A stretch of DNA of 42,209 bases from assembly GCF_000969415.1 (NCBI RefSeq), contig NZ_JZEX01000021.1:1-42209 (forward strand). The letters are read 5' to 3'. The DNA is from Devosia geojensis (lineage in GTDB: Bacteria; Pseudomonadota; Alphaproteobacteria; Rhizobiales; Devosiaceae). Below the pieces are notes generated by a model, which was not told the origin of the DNA, searched no databases, and saw only the letters and a list, made by a program, of their open reading frames with translations. This document shows, piece after piece, positions 1 to 9,069 of the stretch (the stretch's first letter is position 1; the number at the start of each line of letters is the position of its first letter). The translations under genes and the position numbers were made by a program.

Positions 1-127
1 CTTCTGCAGGCTCAAGCAGTTCCGACGCGTCGCCACCCGTTTCGACAAGCTGGCAAGAAACTTCCTCGCCGCCGTCCTGCTCGCTTCAATCCGCATCTGG
101 ACTAAAGCTTATGAGTCCACGCCCTAG
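1..127 (+). pseudogene. C-terminal fragment of an IS5-family-type transposase, cut by the window edge
   Basis: Reading from base 2 gives about 41 codons ending at the TAG at 125-127. The peptide begins FCRLKQFRRVATRFDKLARN and continues FLAAVLLAS. This RLK-FRR-VATR-DK-ARNFLAA pattern is the typical C-terminus of DDE transposases of the IS5 group, where it follows the catalytic glutamate. The usual end is close after LLAS; here about 11 extra residues (IRIWTKAYEST and a proline) precede the stop. The rest of the gene lies outside the window, so I cannot tell whether the element is intact. No terminal inverted repeat could be recognised between 128 and 173. Confidence 0.75.
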
Positions 128-173
128 GCGATGCCCGCGGGCGGGACTAGACTGCGCGTCGAGGAGATTTTCG

Positions 174-701
174 ATGCGCCAGTTCTGCACCGCCGCTCTC
201 TTGGCCGCATTGAGCGTTCCCTGCGGGGCGCAGGAGCTGACGCCGCAGGCCGTGCGCGCCATGCTCGACGGGTCGGATGCCGGTGCGGTGGTGGAAAAGC
301 TCAATGCCGGCGAATCGCCCGGCACGCAATGGGATGCGCTGACCGACAGGATCGAGACCGGCGAAGCCGCCTGGCTCGACCTGGTGCCGCTGCTGAAGCC
401 CGGCACCGACGCCGGCACCGCCGAGGAGCTGCGGATCGTGCTGTCGCGGGCGCTCGCGAAAAACGCGGTCGGCGTGCTGGCGCTTCTCGCCAACGGGCTC
501 TATCCGCCCGAGGACATCTGCACGAGCAACGAGATCGAGGCCTTGCCCCTCGATGTCGCCGAGGCGATGGATGCCGCATTGGTCGCGGTCGCCGCCGTGC
601 TCGACCCGCCATTGCGCGAGACTCGCGATGTATGTCTTTTGGAACTGGGGGAGACGCGCACCGGCGTGCTGGTCAACGCGGCGCATGGAACTGCCGATTG
701 A
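174..701 (+). CDS. Exported protein of unknown function, 175 aa
   Basis: The ATG at 174 follows a GAGGAG ribosome binding site (161-166) and opens directly into a Sec signal peptide: MRQ, a hydrophobic run FCTAALLAALSVPCGA, then mature sequence from about QELTPQ. Earlier in-frame starts exist but lack a ribosome binding site and would bury the signal peptide. The mature part is acidic and helical-looking, rich in Ala, Leu and Glu, with two cysteines (in DICTSNE and DVCLLE) that could pair in the periplasm. I do not recognise the family. It lies just downstream of the insertion-sequence remnant and converges on hslU, with palindromic repeats between them. It is probably periplasmic; function unknown. 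Confidence 0.65.
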   Translation: MRQFCTAALLAALSVPCGAQELTPQAVRAMLDGSDAGAVVEKLNAGESPGTQWDALTDRIETGEAAWLDLVPLLKPGTDAGTAEELRIVLSRALAKNAVGVLALLANGLYPPEDICTSNEIEALPLDVAEAMDAALVAVAAVLDPPLRETRDVCLLELGETRTGVLVNAAHGTAD

Positions 702-702
702 G

Positions 703-945
703 CCCCGTCCCCTCTCCCCTTGAGGGAGAGGGACAGATTTTCCGCGTTCAGCGGAAAATCAGGGTGAGGGGTCTGCGATGCCGCCACGATCGCAGGTGCT
801 GTGGCGATATCCCTGACCCCTCATCCGGCCCTTCGGGCCACCTTCTCCCTCAAGGGGAGAAGGGGACGCAGTGCCCTTGGCGGACATAGTGCTCCCCTCG
901 AGGGGGAGGGAGGCGCAGGAGCCGCCGGCGGCGGGAAGACGTTGC
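703..945. repeat. Cluster of palindromic intergenic elements between convergent genes
   Basis: Three hairpin-forming units fill the gap between the exported protein and hslU. The first has the core CCCCTCTCCCCTTGAGGGAG (711-730) and ends in GGGTGAGGGG near 763-773. The second runs from CCCCTCATCCGG (815) through CTTCTCCCTCAAGGGGAGAA. The third has CTCCCCTCGAGGGGGAGGGA (893-912). They resemble the repeats at 4294, 8777, 10630, 15290, 17261 and 28109. At the 3' ends of two convergent genes they may also act as bidirectional terminators. Confidence 0.7.
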
Positions 946-950
946 CGCCC

Positions 951-2267
951 TTACAGCACGAACTTCGACAGGTCCGTGTCGGACGAGAGGACGCCGACGG
1001 TCTTTTCGACGAAGGCCTTGTCGATGGTCACGGTCTCGCCGGCCTTGTCGGGGGCGTCGAACGAGATGTCTTCCACCAGCCGCTCCATCACCGTCTGCAA
1101 ACGGCGTGCGCCGATGTTCTCGACGCTGGAATTGACCTTGACCGCCGCGTCGGCGATCGCCTCGATGGCGTCGGCGGTGAACGCGAGCGTCACTCCTTCC
1201 GTCCCCATCAGCGCCACATACTGCTTGATGAGGCTGTTGTCGGTCTCGTTGAGGATGCGGATGAAATCCTCGCGGGTGAGCGCGCGCAGCTCCACCCGGA
1301 TCGGCAGGCGCCCCTGCAGCTCGGGCAAGAGGTCCGAGGGCTTGGACACGTGGAACGCGCCCGAGGCGATGAAGAGGATGTGGTCGGTCTTGACCGGCCC
1401 GTACTTGGTCGCGACGGTCGTGCCTTCGATGAGCGGCAGGAGGTCGCGCTGCACGCCCTCGCGCGAAGGCCCGCCGACGACACCGCCGCCGTCGCTGCGC
1501 GCGGCCACCTTGTCGATCTCGTCGATGAAGACGATGCCGTGGTTTTCCACCAGGTCGATCGCCTCGCTCTTCAGCTGCTCCTGGTCGAGGAGCTTGTCGG
1601 CTTCCTCGGCGATGAGGATGTCGTGCGTGTCCTTGACCTTCATCTTGCGCTTGACGCCGCGCTGCCCAAACGCCTTGCCGAACATGTCGGAGAGATTGAT
1701 CATGCCGACGCTGCCGCCCGGCATGCCGGGGATGTCGAACATCGGGCTGCCCGGATTGGCCGCCATCTCGATCTCGATCTCCTTGTCGTCGAGCTCGCCG
1801 CCCCGCAGCTTCTTGCGGAACGAATCGCGCGTCGAGGGCGTCGCCGAATGGCCGACGAGCGCGTCGATCACCCGCTCCTCGGCGTTCTGGTGCGCCTGCG
1901 CCTCGACATCGCGCCGCCGCTTGTCGCGCAGGACCGAAATGCCCGCTTCCACGAGGTCGCGCACGATCTGCTCGACGTCGCGGCCGACATAGCCGACCTC
2001 GGTGAACTTGGTGGCCTCGACCTTGACGAAGGGCGCCTGCGCCAGCTTGGCGAGGCGGCGCGAAATCTCGGTCTTGCCGACGCCGGTCGGCCCGATCATC
2101 AGGATGTTCTTCGGGGTCACTTCCTGGCGCAGTTCCGGCGAGAGCTGCTGGCGGCGCCAGCGATTGCGCAGCGCCACCGCCACGGCGCGCTTGGCGTCCT
2201 TCTGGCCCACGATATTGCGGTCGAGCTCGGAAACGATCTCGCGCGGGGAAAAATTGGTTTCACTCAT
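951..2267 (-). CDS. hslU: HslU, ATPase/unfoldase subunit of the HslVU protease
   Basis: AAA+ unfoldase that feeds substrates into the HslV peptidase in the cytoplasm. The 438-residue protein has the Walker A motif GPTGVGKT (59-66), the pore motif GYVG (92-95), an inserted I-domain of roughly residues 110-230, and the Walker B motif FIDEID (247-252). It ends in SKFVL, matching the conserved C-terminal tail that docks into HslV. The ATG at 2267 was chosen because the protein then begins [10 protein letters not shown] as in relatives; a GTG three codons upstream is possible. It overlaps the end of the GNAT gene by 8 bases (ATGAGTGA), so translation is likely coupled. Last gene of the hslV-GNAT-hslU operon. 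Confidence 0.97.
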   Translation of the reverse strand: MSETNFSPREIVSELDRNIVGQKDAKRAVAVALRNRWRRQQLSPELRQEVTPKNILMIGPTGVGKTEISRRLAKLAQAPFVKVEATKFTEVGYVGRDVEQIVRDLVEAGISVLRDKRRRDVEAQAHQNAEERVIDALVGHSATPSTRDSFRKKLRGGELDDKEIEIEMAANPGSPMFDIPGMPGGSVGMINLSDMFGKAFGQRGVKRKMKVKDTHDILIAEEADKLLDQEQLKSEAIDLVENHGIVFIDEIDKVAARSDGGGVVGGPSREGVQRDLLPLIEGTTVATKYGPVKTDHILFIASGAFHVSKPSDLLPELQGRLPIRVELRALTREDFIRILNETDNSLIKQYVALMGTEGVTLAFTADAIEAIADAAVKVNSSVENIGARRLQTVMERLVEDISFDAPDKAGETVTIDKAFVEKTVGVLSSDTDLSKFVL

Positions 2268-2787
2268 TTTTGTCACTTTCTCGCGGTGCCTTGTCCAGAA
2301 AGCGCACCATCAGGTGTTCGTCGACAAATCGACCGTTCACGAAGAGATATCTGGGCTCGGTTCCGTAGATTTCAAACCCGGCCCGCTTGTAGAGCCGGAT
2401 GGCCGGCTCGTTGTGGGTGGCAACGCCCAGGTGCACCTGGATCACGTGGTGCCGGGCATGCTCGACCAGCGCCTCGATGAGGGCAAGGCCGCAGCCGGTG
2501 CCGCGCATCTCTGGCCGCACATAGACCTGGATCATCCAGCCGCGGTGCGATTCCTTGGGGCCGTCGCTGCGCATGAAGGCGACGATTCCGCCCAATGCAC
2601 CCGAAGTGGTCTCTGCGGCAAAGAATGCAAGGTGCTCGAGGAGGTTCTTCAGCTCCTCGTCGCTCTTCCTGGCAAAGCCCTCGGCCGAGCTGGCGAACGC
2701 ATCCGGATGGTTGAGGAGCGCCTCGTGCCGGATGGCCCGGTAGGCCCCGACGTCGTCACCCGTCAGTCGCCGGATCGAACAGGTCAC
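2260..2787 (-). CDS. GNAT-family N-acetyltransferase between hslV and hslU
   Basis: A 175-residue GNAT acetyltransferase. The acetyl-CoA site is the segment around [17 protein letters not shown] (91-107), with the R-G-T-G-C-G loop at 95-100. The C-terminal motif [16 protein letters not shown] (124-139) is also typical of the family. The GTG start overlaps the hslV stop (GTGA), and its own stop overlaps the hslU start, so all three genes are one translationally coupled unit. That arrangement gives exactly one copy per HslVU transcript and suggests a link to stress or protein quality control, but the substrate is unknown. A longer in-frame reading extends into hslV and is not supported by any start signal. 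Confidence 0.88.
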   Translation of the reverse strand: MTCSIRRLTGDDVGAYRAIRHEALLNHPDAFASSAEGFARKSDEELKNLLEHLAFFAAETTSGALGGIVAFMRSDGPKESHRGWMIQVYVRPEMRGTGCGLALIEALVEHARHHVIQVHLGVATHNEPAIRLYKRAGFEIYGTEPRYLFVNGRFVDEHLMVRFLDKAPRESDKNE

Positions 2788-3344
2788 GCGTCGAGCTCGA
2801 TGGCTTCGAGCGTCACGTTGCCGTTGGTGTAGACGCAGATATCCTCGGCGACCTTCATCGCCCGGCGGGCGATCTCCTCGGCGTCGAGGTCGGTGGCCTG
2901 CGCCAGCGCCAGCGCCGCCGAGAGCGCGTAGTTGCCGCCCGAGCCGATGGCCGCGACCTTGTGGTCCGGGGTGAGGACGTCGCCGGTGCCGGTAAGGACA
3001 AGGGTCTCGTTCCTGTCGGCAACGATCATCATGGCCTCGAGCCGCCGCAGGTACCGGTCGGTGCGCCAATCCTTGGCGAGCTCGACGGCGGCCCGCATCA
3101 GCTGCTCGGGATACTGCTCGAGCTTGGCCTCGAGCCGCTCGAAAAGCGTGAAGGCATCGGCCGTGGCGCCGGCGAAGCCGCCGATCACCTTGCCGCCGGC
3201 AAGCCGCCGGACCTTCCTGGCGCCGTGCTTCATCACGGTCTGGCCCATGGTCACCTGGCCGTCGCCGGCCACCACCACCTTGTTGCCCTTGCGGACCGAA
3301 ACGATGGTCGTCCCGTGCCAGCCCGGGAAATCGTTGTCACTCAT
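2784..3344 (-). CDS. hslV: HslV, threonine peptidase subunit of the HslVU protease
   Basis: Proteasome-beta-like peptidase that forms the chamber of the HslVU protease. The protein is 186 residues. The N-terminal propeptide should be removed before Thr12 in the sequence [13 protein letters not shown], exposing the catalytic threonine. Also visible are [17 protein letters not shown] (about 23-39), [17 protein letters not shown] and [16 protein letters not shown], all standard for the family. An AGGAG ribosome binding site lies about 11 bases before the ATG. It is the first gene of hslV-GNAT-hslU, transcribed away from hisB, and a candidate heat-shock promoter lies 31-58 bases upstream. Confidence 0.97.
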   Translation of the reverse strand: MSDNDFPGWHGTTIVSVRKGNKVVVAGDGQVTMGQTVMKHGARKVRRLAGGKVIGGFAGATADAFTLFERLEAKLEQYPEQLMRAAVELAKDWRTDRYLRRLEAMMIVADRNETLVLTGTGDVLTPDHKVAAIGSGGNYALSAALALAQATDLDAEEIARRAMKVAEDICVYTNGNVTLEAIELDA

Positions 3345-3374
3345 TTGGGGAATTACTCCTGAACTGTTGCCTCC

Positions 3375-3402
3375 TATTTAGGCGCGGGCTGCGCGAATGC
3401 AA
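3375..3402 (-). promoter_or_regulatory. Candidate heat-shock-type promoter of the hslVU operon
   Basis: On the minus strand TTGCAT (3402-3397) is followed after 16 bases by TAAATA (3380-3375) and then GG. The layout resembles the candidate promoters of dnaK, dnaJ and hrcA in this window: a TTG-containing -35 and an A/T-rich -10 ending in AG or GG. HslVU is commonly under RpoH control in proteobacteria. Assignment to RpoH is inference. Confidence 0.4.
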
Positions 3403-3437
3403 ATGCGGGAGGTGGTGGGCACGATGCTCGCCTCCCC

Positions 3438-3585
3438 CGATGTCATCCCGGCGAAGGCCGGGACCCAGCCCTGAACACATCAGCGAGCACCGGAAGTGCG
3501 GCTACGAGCTTCCTGCCGCGTTCACACACCTTGCGGCTGGCGCGGTATCTCAGGATGGGCCCCGGCCTTCGCCGGGGTGACATCG
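3438..3585. repeat. Type-B palindromic intergenic repeat
   Basis: The 346-base gap between hslV and hisB holds the hslV promoter, this repeat and presumably the hisB promoter. The repeat starts TGTCATCCCGGCGAAGGCCG and ends with the near-complement GGCCTTCGCCGGGGTGACA, so the whole unit of about 148 bases is an imperfect inverted repeat. The inner part (about 3515-3555) contains CACACCTTGCGGCTGG. A second copy lies at 12999-13144 and half of one at 8950-9045. Confidence 0.75.
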
Positions 3586-3690
3586 TGGTTGGGGAGGTAA
3601 CTGGGTGCAGACGCACCCACCCATTCACCCGATCTTTATCCCTTGCCCCGCAAATGCTAAGGACACGCGCCGTTTCAAGTGGAAAAACCC

Positions 3691-4278
3691 ATGCGCACCG
3701 CCGAGATCGTCCGCAAGACCAACGAGACCGATATCGCCGTCAAGGTCAACCTCGATGGCGCCGGCACGCACGACATCGCGACCGGCATCGGTTTCCTCGA
3801 CCACATGCTCGACCAGCTCGCCCGCCACTCGCTGATCGACATCGACGTGCGCGCCAAGGGGGACCTGCACATCGATTTCCACCACACCGCCGAGGACGTG
3901 GGGATCGCGCTGGGGCAGGCCGTCCGCCAGGCGCTGGGCGACAAGAAGGGCATCCGCCGCTATGCCAGCGTGGACCTGCCGATGGACGGCACGCTGACGC
4001 GTTGCGCCGTCGACGTCTCCGGCCGGCCGTTCCTCGTCTTCAAGGTGGAGTACACCCGCGACAAGGTGGGCGAGATGGACACCGAGCTCTTTCGCGAGTT
4101 CTTCCAGGCCTTCGCCATGAACGCCGGCATCACGCTGCATCTCGAGACCTTCTACGGCGACAACAACCACCATATCGCCGAGAGCGGCTTCAAGGCCCTG
4201 GCCCGGGCGCTGCGCGAGGCGGTCGAGATCGACCCGCGGGCGGGCGACCGCATTCCCTCGACCAAGGGCATGCTTTAG
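3691..4278 (+). CDS. hisB: HisB, imidazoleglycerol-phosphate dehydratase
   Basis: Catalyses the dehydration of imidazole glycerol phosphate in histidine biosynthesis. The 195-residue protein is the monofunctional form without a phosphatase domain. Metal-binding histidine motifs are at HHTAED (64-69) and DNNHH (157-161); [11 protein letters not shown] (37-47) and the C-terminal IPSTKG are also typical. The ATG at 3691 fits the family N-terminus ([10 protein letters not shown]); a GTG four codons upstream is an alternative. It heads hisB-DUF2628-hisH-hisA-hisF, but a repeat element separates it from the next gene by 228 bases, so the downstream genes may also have their own promoter. Confidence 0.97.
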   Translation: MRTAEIVRKTNETDIAVKVNLDGAGTHDIATGIGFLDHMLDQLARHSLIDIDVRAKGDLHIDFHHTAEDVGIALGQAVRQALGDKKGIRRYASVDLPMDGTLTRCAVDVSGRPFLVFKVEYTRDKVGEMDTELFREFFQAFAMNAGITLHLETFYGDNNHHIAESGFKALARALREAVEIDPRAGDRIPSTKGML

Positions 4279-4293
4279 CTTCGTTGTGGGAAG

Positions 4294-4427
4294 GAAGGCC
4301 CCCTCACCCGCCCTTCGGGCGACCTCTCCCCCGAGGGAGAGGTGAAGAGGGGCACCCAGGCACCCAGAGGGACACCTCTCCCTTGGGGGAGAGGTCGACG
4401 GCGCAGCCGGCGGGTGAGGGGGCCTTC
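4294..4427. repeat. Type-A palindromic element (MITE-like) between hisB and the DUF2628 gene
   Basis: About 134 bases bounded by GAAGGCCCCCTCACCCG on the left and its complement CGGGTGAGGGGGCCTTC on the right. Inside are two copies of the CTCTCCC...GGGAGAGG hairpin core. This is the best-formed example of the type-A family in the window; other copies are at 8777, 10630, 15290, 17261 and 28109. Confidence 0.8.
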
Positions 4428-4506
4428 TACCAAATTCGATGCCGCCAAGAACCCTTTAAACCCTCCGGCTTTTGCTCTAAGTGCACCACGTAAGTGGAGA
4501 CCACCA

Positions 4507-4872
4507 ATGACCCTCTACGCCATCTACGAGCCCAAATTCGGCAAGATCGACGAGGCGCCGCAGGCCGTGCCGGAGAAATTCTCCTGGGCAGCCACCCTGC
4601 TGCCGCCGGTCTTCCTGCTGCGACACGGGCTCTGGCTGGAGCTCCTGGGTTATGCCGCCGCCCTCGTGGCGCTGGTCTTTGCCGCGCCCTTCATCGGCGG
4701 TTCGGCCGCGTTCTGGCTCTATGTGCTGCTCGCCGCCTGGCTCGGCTTTGCCGCGGCCTCGATACGCGGCGCGGCGCTGAGGCGCGGTGGCTGGCGTTAT
4801 CGCGCCGATCTGACGGCTCCGGCCGAGGACACCGCCCGGCTCGTCTGGCTGAAGCTCGGGCGCGACACATGA
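4507..4872 (+). CDS. DUF2628 membrane protein between hisB and hisH
   Basis: A 121-residue protein beginning [20 protein letters not shown]. It has two or three hydrophobic segments (about residues 27-38, 43-62 and 68-85), the aromatic N-terminus and a basic loop ([13 protein letters not shown]) typical of the DUF2628 family. The family is known in alphaproteobacterial his clusters, but its biochemical role is not established. The ATG at 4507 follows a GTGGAGACC stretch that can serve as ribosome binding site. Its stop overlaps the hisH start (ATGA), so the two are translationally coupled. The protein is expected in the inner membrane. Confidence 0.85.
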   Translation: MTLYAIYEPKFGKIDEAPQAVPEKFSWAATLLPPVFLLRHGLWLELLGYAAALVALVFAAPFIGGSAAFWLYVLLAAWLGFAAASIRGAALRRGGWRYRADLTAPAEDTARLVWLKLGRDT

Positions 4873-5522
4873 CGAGCCTTGCCATCATCGACTACGGCGC
4901 CGGCAATTTGCGCTCGGCGGCCAAGGCCTTCGAGCGCGTCGCGGCCGGCCTCGCCGATGCGCCGCAGATCATCGTCACCGACGATCCGGAAGCCGTGCGG
5001 CGGGCCGACCGCATCATGCTGCCGGGCGTCGGCGCCTTCGCCGACTGCAAGGCCGGGCTCGATGCCGTCGCCGGCATGCGCGAGGTGCTGGAGGAGAAGG
5101 TCATTGCCAAGGGCACGCCGTTCCTCGGGGTGTGCGTCGGCATGCAGCTGATGGCCGACGAGGGCCGCGAGAAGGTCGTCACCCCCGGCCTCGGCTGGAT
5201 CGCCGGCGCCGTCGAGAAGCTGACGCCCGCCGACCCGGCCTTGAAGATCCCGCACATGGGCTGGAACACGCTGGCGTTCACCCAACCCCATCCGCTGCTC
5301 GCCGGCATCGCCGACGGGCCGCAGGGGCTGCACGCCTATTTCGTCCACTCCTATCACCTGAAGACCGCCGACGCCGGAACGCTCTTCGCCACCGCCGACT
5401 ATGGCGGCCCGGTGACCGCGTGTGTCGGCCGCGACAACCTGTTCGGCACCCAGTTCCACCCGGAAAAAAGCCAGGCGCTGGGTTTAAAGCTCATCGAGAA
5501 TTTCCTGGGGTGGCGGCCGTGA
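4869..5522 (+). CDS. hisH: HisH, glutamine amidotransferase subunit of imidazole glycerol phosphate synthase
   Basis: Class-I glutamine amidotransferase that supplies ammonia to HisF. The 217-residue protein has the nucleophile Cys89 in [10 protein letters not shown] and the His197/Glu199 pair in GTQFHPEKS, with HMGWNTL also conserved. The ATG overlaps the upstream stop by four bases (ATGA) and the TGA overlaps the hisA GTG (GTGA), so translation is coupled on both sides. Length and motifs are normal for the family. Its partner hisF lies two genes downstream. Confidence 0.97.
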   Translation: MTSLAIIDYGAGNLRSAAKAFERVAAGLADAPQIIVTDDPEAVRRADRIMLPGVGAFADCKAGLDAVAGMREVLEEKVIAKGTPFLGVCVGMQLMADEGREKVVTPGLGWIAGAVEKLTPADPALKIPHMGWNTLAFTQPHPLLAGIADGPQGLHAYFVHSYHLKTADAGTLFATADYGGPVTACVGRDNLFGTQFHPEKSQALGLKLIENFLGWRP

Positions 5523-6250
5523 TCCTCTTTCCCGCCATCGACCTCAAGGACGGAGCGTGCGTGCGCTTGAAGCTTGGCGACATGGATCAGGCGACCGTCT
5601 TCAACGACGATCCGGCCGCGCAGGCGAAAGCCTTCGAGGCTGAAGGGTTCGAATACCTGCACGTCGTCGACCTCAACGGCGCCTTCGCCGGCGAGAGCCG
5701 CAACGGCGCGGCGGTAGAGGCGATCCTCAAAGCGGTCGAGATGCCTGTGCAGCTCGGCGGCGGCATCCGCACGCTCGCGCATGTCGAGGCGTGGCTCGAA
5801 AAAGGCCTCGCCCGCGTCATCCTCGGCACCGTGGCCGTGCGCGATCCGGCGCTGGTGAAAGAGGCCGCCAGGCGCTTCCCCGGACAGGTCGCCGTCGGCA
5901 TCGATGCGCGGGGCGGCATGGTGGCGGTGGAAGGCTGGGCGGAGACGTCAGAGCTTTCCGTGGTCGAGCTCGCCAAACGCTTCGAGGGCGCCGGGGTGGC
6001 GGCCATCGTCTATACCGACATCGACCGCGACGGGATCCTCACCGGCATCAACTGGCCGGCAACGCTCGAGCTTGCCCGCGCCGTCTCCATCCCCGTCATC
6101 GCCTCCGGGGGCCTCGCCTCCATGGCCGACATCGAGACGATGACCCGGCCGGAATACCGGGCGCTGGAAGGCGCCATTTCCGGGCGCGCGCTCTATGACG
6201 GGCGCATTGATTCACGTGAAGCACTGGCGCGGCTGAAGGCGGCGGCATGA
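5519..6250 (+). CDS. hisA: HisA, ProFAR isomerase
   Basis: Phosphoribosylformimino-AICAR isomerase, a (beta/alpha)8 barrel of 243 residues. Catalytic aspartates are Asp8 (FPAIDLKDG) and Asp129 (VGIDARGG); phosphate-binding loops are LGGGIRT and IASGGLASM. The GTG start at 5519 overlaps the hisH stop. Near the end, codons 231-234 (GAT TCA CGT GAA) form a copy of the parS-like palindrome described separately. TCA and CGT are uncommon choices here, which suggests the DNA sequence itself is constrained. The stop overlaps the next start (ATGA). Confidence 0.97.
   Translation: MILFPAIDLKDGACVRLKLGDMDQATVFNDDPAAQAKAFEAEGFEYLHVVDLNGAFAGESRNGAAVEAILKAVEMPVQLGGGIRTLAHVEAWLEKGLARVILGTVAVRDPALVKEAARRFPGQVAVGIDARGGMVAVEGWAETSELSVVELAKRFEGAGVAAIVYTDIDRDGILTGINWPATLELARAVSIPVIASGGLASMADIETMTRPEYRALEGAISGRALYDGRIDSREALARLKAAA
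6208..6223 (+). promoter_or_regulatory. parS-like palindrome copy 1 (inside hisA)
   Basis: TGATTCACGTGAAGCA. The core TTCACGTGAA is a perfect palindrome, and 14 of 16 bases match the parS consensus TGTTTCACGTGAAACA. GATTC within it is a GANTC methylation site. It lies in codons 231-235 of hisA, 27 bases before the stop codon. Confidence 0.55.
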
Positions 6251-6567
6251 GCACGGCGGGGGCGAGGCGCGGACGGTTCCCATGGGTCCTCTACGCCCTC
6301 GCCCTGGTCCTCATCCTCGTCTTCGCCCTCTGGCCGGTGGCGAGCGTCGCGCTTTCCGGCTGGTTGGCGCAGGCGCATGGCTGCACCCTCAACGAAGGCG
6401 ATATCCATCCCTGCATGATCGGCGGCAGCGACTGGGGCGGAACGCTTTACACGATGTTCGTCATGGGCTGGTTCATGCTCGCAACGCTTCCCATTGGGGC
6501 GCTGGCGCTCGCCGCCTGGCTCCTCGTCCTCGTCGCCCACTACCTCGTCTGGCGCCGGCAGCGGTAG
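6247..6567 (+). CDS. Small two-segment membrane protein between hisA and hisF
   Basis: A 106-residue protein whose ATG overlaps the hisA stop (ATGA). Two long hydrophobic segments (about 14-38 and 70-100) flank a loop with two cysteines ([17 protein letters not shown]), which probably faces the periplasm and could form a disulfide. The C-terminus is basic (RRQR), as expected for a cytoplasmic end. I do not recognise the family. Its place inside the his operon may mean only shared transcription, and nothing in the sequence suggests an enzymatic role. It is the last coupled gene before a short gap carrying a possible promoter for hisF. Confidence 0.75.
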   Translation: MSTAGARRGRFPWVLYALALVLILVFALWPVASVALSGWLAQAHGCTLNEGDIHPCMIGGSDWGGTLYTMFVMGWFMLATLPIGALALAAWLLVLVAHYLVWRRQR

Positions 6568-6583
6568 CCGGCATGATCGTGCG

Positions 6584-6612
6584 TTTCACAGGCCGCGCCG
6601 ATCGCCTATATA
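6584..6612 (+). promoter_or_regulatory. Possible internal promoter for hisF
   Basis: TTTCAC (6584-6589), 17 bases, then TATATA (6607-6612) in the 70-base gap before hisF. The AT-rich hexamer stands out in a GC-rich context. It would give a leader of about 20 bases with a GGAG ribosome binding site. Confidence 0.35.
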
Positions 6613-6637
6613 CCGCTCTGTTCCCCGGAGTTCGTGC

Positions 6638-7438
6638 ATGACCCTCAAGATCCGCATCATCCCCTGCCTCGACGTCAAGGACGGGCGCGTCGTCAAGGGC
6701 GTCAACTTCCTCGATCTCGTCGACGCCGGCGATCCGGTGGCGGCCGCCATCGCCTATGACGCGGCGGGCGCGGACGAATTGACCTTCCTCGACATCACGG
6801 CGAGCCACGAGAACCGCGACACGATCTTCGACGTCGTCGCGCGCACCGCCGAGCACTGCTTCATGCCGGTGACGGTCGGCGGTGGCGTGCGCACCATCGA
6901 GGACATCAGGAAGCTCCTGCTCTCGGGGGCCGACAAGGTCTCGATCAATTCGGCCGCGGTCAACGATCCCGATTTCATCGCCCGAGCCGCCGACAAGTTC
7001 GGCAACCAGTGCATCGTCGTCTCGGTCGACGCCAAGAAGCGCCTCTTCCAGGCGGTCGGCGGCGACAACCGCTCCGAATGGGAGATCTATACCCATGGCG
7101 GGCGCAACCCGACCGGGCTCGACGCGGTGGAGTTCGCCGCCAGAATGGTCGAGCGCGGGGCCGGTGAGCTCCTCGTCACTTCCATGGACCGCGACGGCAC
7201 CAAGGCCGGCTTCGATCTCGCCCTGACCCGCGCCATCGCCGATGAGGTCGACGTGCCGGTCATCGCCTCGGGGGGCGTCGGCACCCTCGACCATCTGGTC
7301 GAGGGGGTGAAGGAAGGCCACGCCAGCGCCGTCCTCGCCGCCTCGATCTTCCACTTCGGCACGTTCACGATCGGGCAGGCCAAGCAGTATCTCGCCGACC
7401 ACGGCATCCCCGTGCGCATGGACAGGTTGGCGGCGTGA
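6638..7438 (+). CDS. hisF: HisF, cyclase subunit of imidazole glycerol phosphate synthase
   Basis: Cyclase that joins with HisH to convert PRFAR into imidazole glycerol phosphate and AICAR. The 266-residue barrel has catalytic Asp12 (IPCLDVKDG) and Asp131 (VVSVDAKK), plus TVGGGVRT and VIASGGVGT phosphate loops. GGAG at 6627-6630 precedes the ATG by seven bases. In many relatives hisE and coaA follow directly; here they lie 12.5 kb away on the other strand and dnaJ comes next, which points to an inversion breakpoint just downstream. Confidence 0.97.
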   Translation: MTLKIRIIPCLDVKDGRVVKGVNFLDLVDAGDPVAAAIAYDAAGADELTFLDITASHENRDTIFDVVARTAEHCFMPVTVGGGVRTIEDIRKLLLSGADKVSINSAAVNDPDFIARAADKFGNQCIVVSVDAKKRLFQAVGGDNRSEWEIYTHGGRNPTGLDAVEFAARMVERGAGELLVTSMDRDGTKAGFDLALTRAIADEVDVPVIASGGVGTLDHLVEGVKEGHASAVLAASIFHFGTFTIGQAKQYLADHGIPVRMDRLAA

Positions 7439-7526
7439 AGCGCCTTGCGATGTTGTCGAAACCCCGCACCCTTGCGCCGAATGCATCGGTCGGTTCGTTT
7501 TTGCAGAGCTTCACGCCCGCTTCGCC

Positions 7527-7556
7527 CTTGCAGGCCGGGCGTTTCGTTGCCATTTA
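7527..7556 (+). promoter_or_regulatory. Candidate heat-shock-type promoter of dnaJ
   Basis: CTTGCA (7527-7532), 18 bases, then CATTTA followed by GG (7551-7558). The ten bases CTTGCAGGCC are identical to those in the candidate dnaK promoter, and the distance to the -10 is the same. The transcript would have a leader of about 75 bases. Confidence 0.5.
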
Positions 7557-7636
7557 GGCAAATGAATTCAGCGCGACGGTCTGTCCGGCGCAAGGTGGCT
7601 TTGCGCGCCATTTGAAGACGGCGCGAGGAGAACGGT

Positions 7637-8773
7637 TTGTCCAAACGCGATTTCTATGAAGTTCTTGGGTGCCAGCGGCAGGCGGATGAAGCGTCCCTCA
7701 AGAGCGCCTACCGCAAGCTCGCCATGCAGTTCCACCCGGACCGCAACCCCGGCAACTCCGAGGCGGAGGCCAAGTTCAAGGAAGTCAACGAGGCCTACGA
7801 CACGTTGAAGGACCCGCAGAAGCGCGCCGCCTACGACCGCTTCGGCCATGCCGCCTTCGAGAACGGCGGCGGGCGCAACGGCTTCAACGGCGGGTTCGGC
7901 CCCGAGTTCACCTCCTCGATGTCCGATATCTTCGAGGACATCTTCGGCGACTTCATGGGCGGCGGGCGCGGCCGGCAGGGCGGCGCCTCGCGGCTGCGCG
8001 GCTCGGACCTCAGATACAATCTCGAGATCACGCTGGAAGAAAGCTTCCTCGGCCAGACGGTCGAGATCGACGTGCCGACGCTGGTGTCCTGCACCACCTG
8101 CGACGGCTCGGGCGCAAAGCCCGGCACCGGCACCCATACCTGCCGCCAGTGCGGCGGGCACGGCAAGGTCCGCGCCGCACAGGGGTTCTTCACCATCGAG
8201 CGCACCTGCCCCGTCTGCCAGGGGCGCGGCGAGATGATGGACGAGCCGTGCACCGACTGCGGCGGCCAGGGCCGCCGCCAGCAGAACCGCAAGCTCGCCG
8301 TCGACATTCCGAGCGGCATCGAGGACGGCACCCGCATCCGCCTCGCCAACGAGGGCGAGGCCGGCATCCGCGGCGGCCCGCCGGGCGACCTCTACATCTT
8401 CGTTTCGATCAAGCCGCACGACCTCTTCCACCGCGACGGGGCGGACCTTTATGCGCGCGTGCCCATCGCCATGACGACGGCGGCGCTCGGCGGCGAGTTC
8501 GAGGTGCCGACGCTCGACGGGGCCCGCGCCAAGGTCAAGGTCGCGCCCGGCACGCAGCCGGGCCAGCGCGTGCGCCTCAAGGGCAAGGGCATGCCGGTCT
8601 TGCGCAGCAAGGAGACCGGCGACCTCTACGTGCAGCTCGACATCGAGACGCCGCAGAACCTCTCCAAGCGCCAGCGCGAGCTGCTGGAAGAATTCGTGCG
8701 ATTGACGACCGAGGAGACCAACCCGACCTCGGACGGGTTCTTCCATAAGCTCAAGCGCATGTTCGAGGCCTGA
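7637..8773 (+). CDS. dnaJ: DnaJ (Hsp40), co-chaperone of DnaK
   Basis: Type-I J protein of 378 residues. The J domain carries HPD at 33-35 (QFHPDRNPG). A Gly/Phe-rich linker follows (about 72-120), then four CXXCXGXG zinc-binding repeats ([32 protein letters not shown]; about 153-218) and the C-terminal substrate-binding domains. It starts at TTG 7637 behind a strong GAGGAG site. In most alphaproteobacteria dnaJ directly follows dnaK; here dnaK is 12 kb away on the opposite strand, while dnaJ keeps its own heat-shock-type promoter. A long reading frame on the opposite strand is a codon-bias shadow. Confidence 0.97.
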   Translation: MSKRDFYEVLGCQRQADEASLKSAYRKLAMQFHPDRNPGNSEAEAKFKEVNEAYDTLKDPQKRAAYDRFGHAAFENGGGRNGFNGGFGPEFTSSMSDIFEDIFGDFMGGGRGRQGGASRLRGSDLRYNLEITLEESFLGQTVEIDVPTLVSCTTCDGSGAKPGTGTHTCRQCGGHGKVRAAQGFFTIERTCPVCQGRGEMMDEPCTDCGGQGRRQQNRKLAVDIPSGIEDGTRIRLANEGEAGIRGGPPGDLYIFVSIKPHDLFHRDGADLYARVPIAMTTAALGGEFEVPTLDGARAKVKVAPGTQPGQRVRLKGKGMPVLRSKETGDLYVQLDIETPQNLSKRQRELLEEFVRLTTEETNPTSDGFFHKLKRMFEA

Positions 8774-8776
8774 GGC

Positions 8777-8941
8777 CCTCATCCGTCTCGCGCTGCGCGC
8801 GATCCACCTTCTCCCACGAGGGGAGAAGGGAAGGCGGTTCACCGCCGTTTCAATGCAAATCTGAATACGCTCAGGCCTTATGCCAGGCACCACCCCTTCT
8901 CCCCTCGTGGGAGAAGGTGCCCGAAGGGCGGATGAGGGGGT
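8777..8941. repeat. Type-A palindromic element (ATCCG variant) after dnaJ
   Basis: Bounded by GGCCCTCATCCG and CGGATGAGGGGG. The two hairpin cores (CTTCTCCCACGAGGGGAGAA and its partner near 8897-8918) are complementary to each other over most of their length. Closest to the copy at 17261. It lies downstream of dnaJ and the convergent PfkB gene. Confidence 0.75.
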
Positions 8942-8949
8942 TCCTCTAC

Positions 8950-9045
8950 CCCGCCAGGTGGCGGCACCATAGCCTTCACACACCTTGCGGACTTAACGGG
9001 ATCTCAGGCTGGATTCCGGCCTGCGCGACATCGTGGGTGGCGTTG
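8950..9045. repeat. Partial type-B repeat
   Basis: Contains CACACCTTGCGG and ATCTCAGGCTGGATTCCGGC, matching the right half of the type-B elements at 3438 and 12999. The left half is missing. It sits immediately beside a type-A element. Confidence 0.55.
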
Positions 9046-9069
9046 CAACGTGCCTTGGGCAGCCAACGC

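Noticed and set aside
7568..8983. 471-codon open frame opposite dnaJ
   Set aside because: Antisense shadow: low-complexity Ala/Arg/Val/Glu-rich composition typical of reverse frames in GC-rich genes, and dnaJ is certain.
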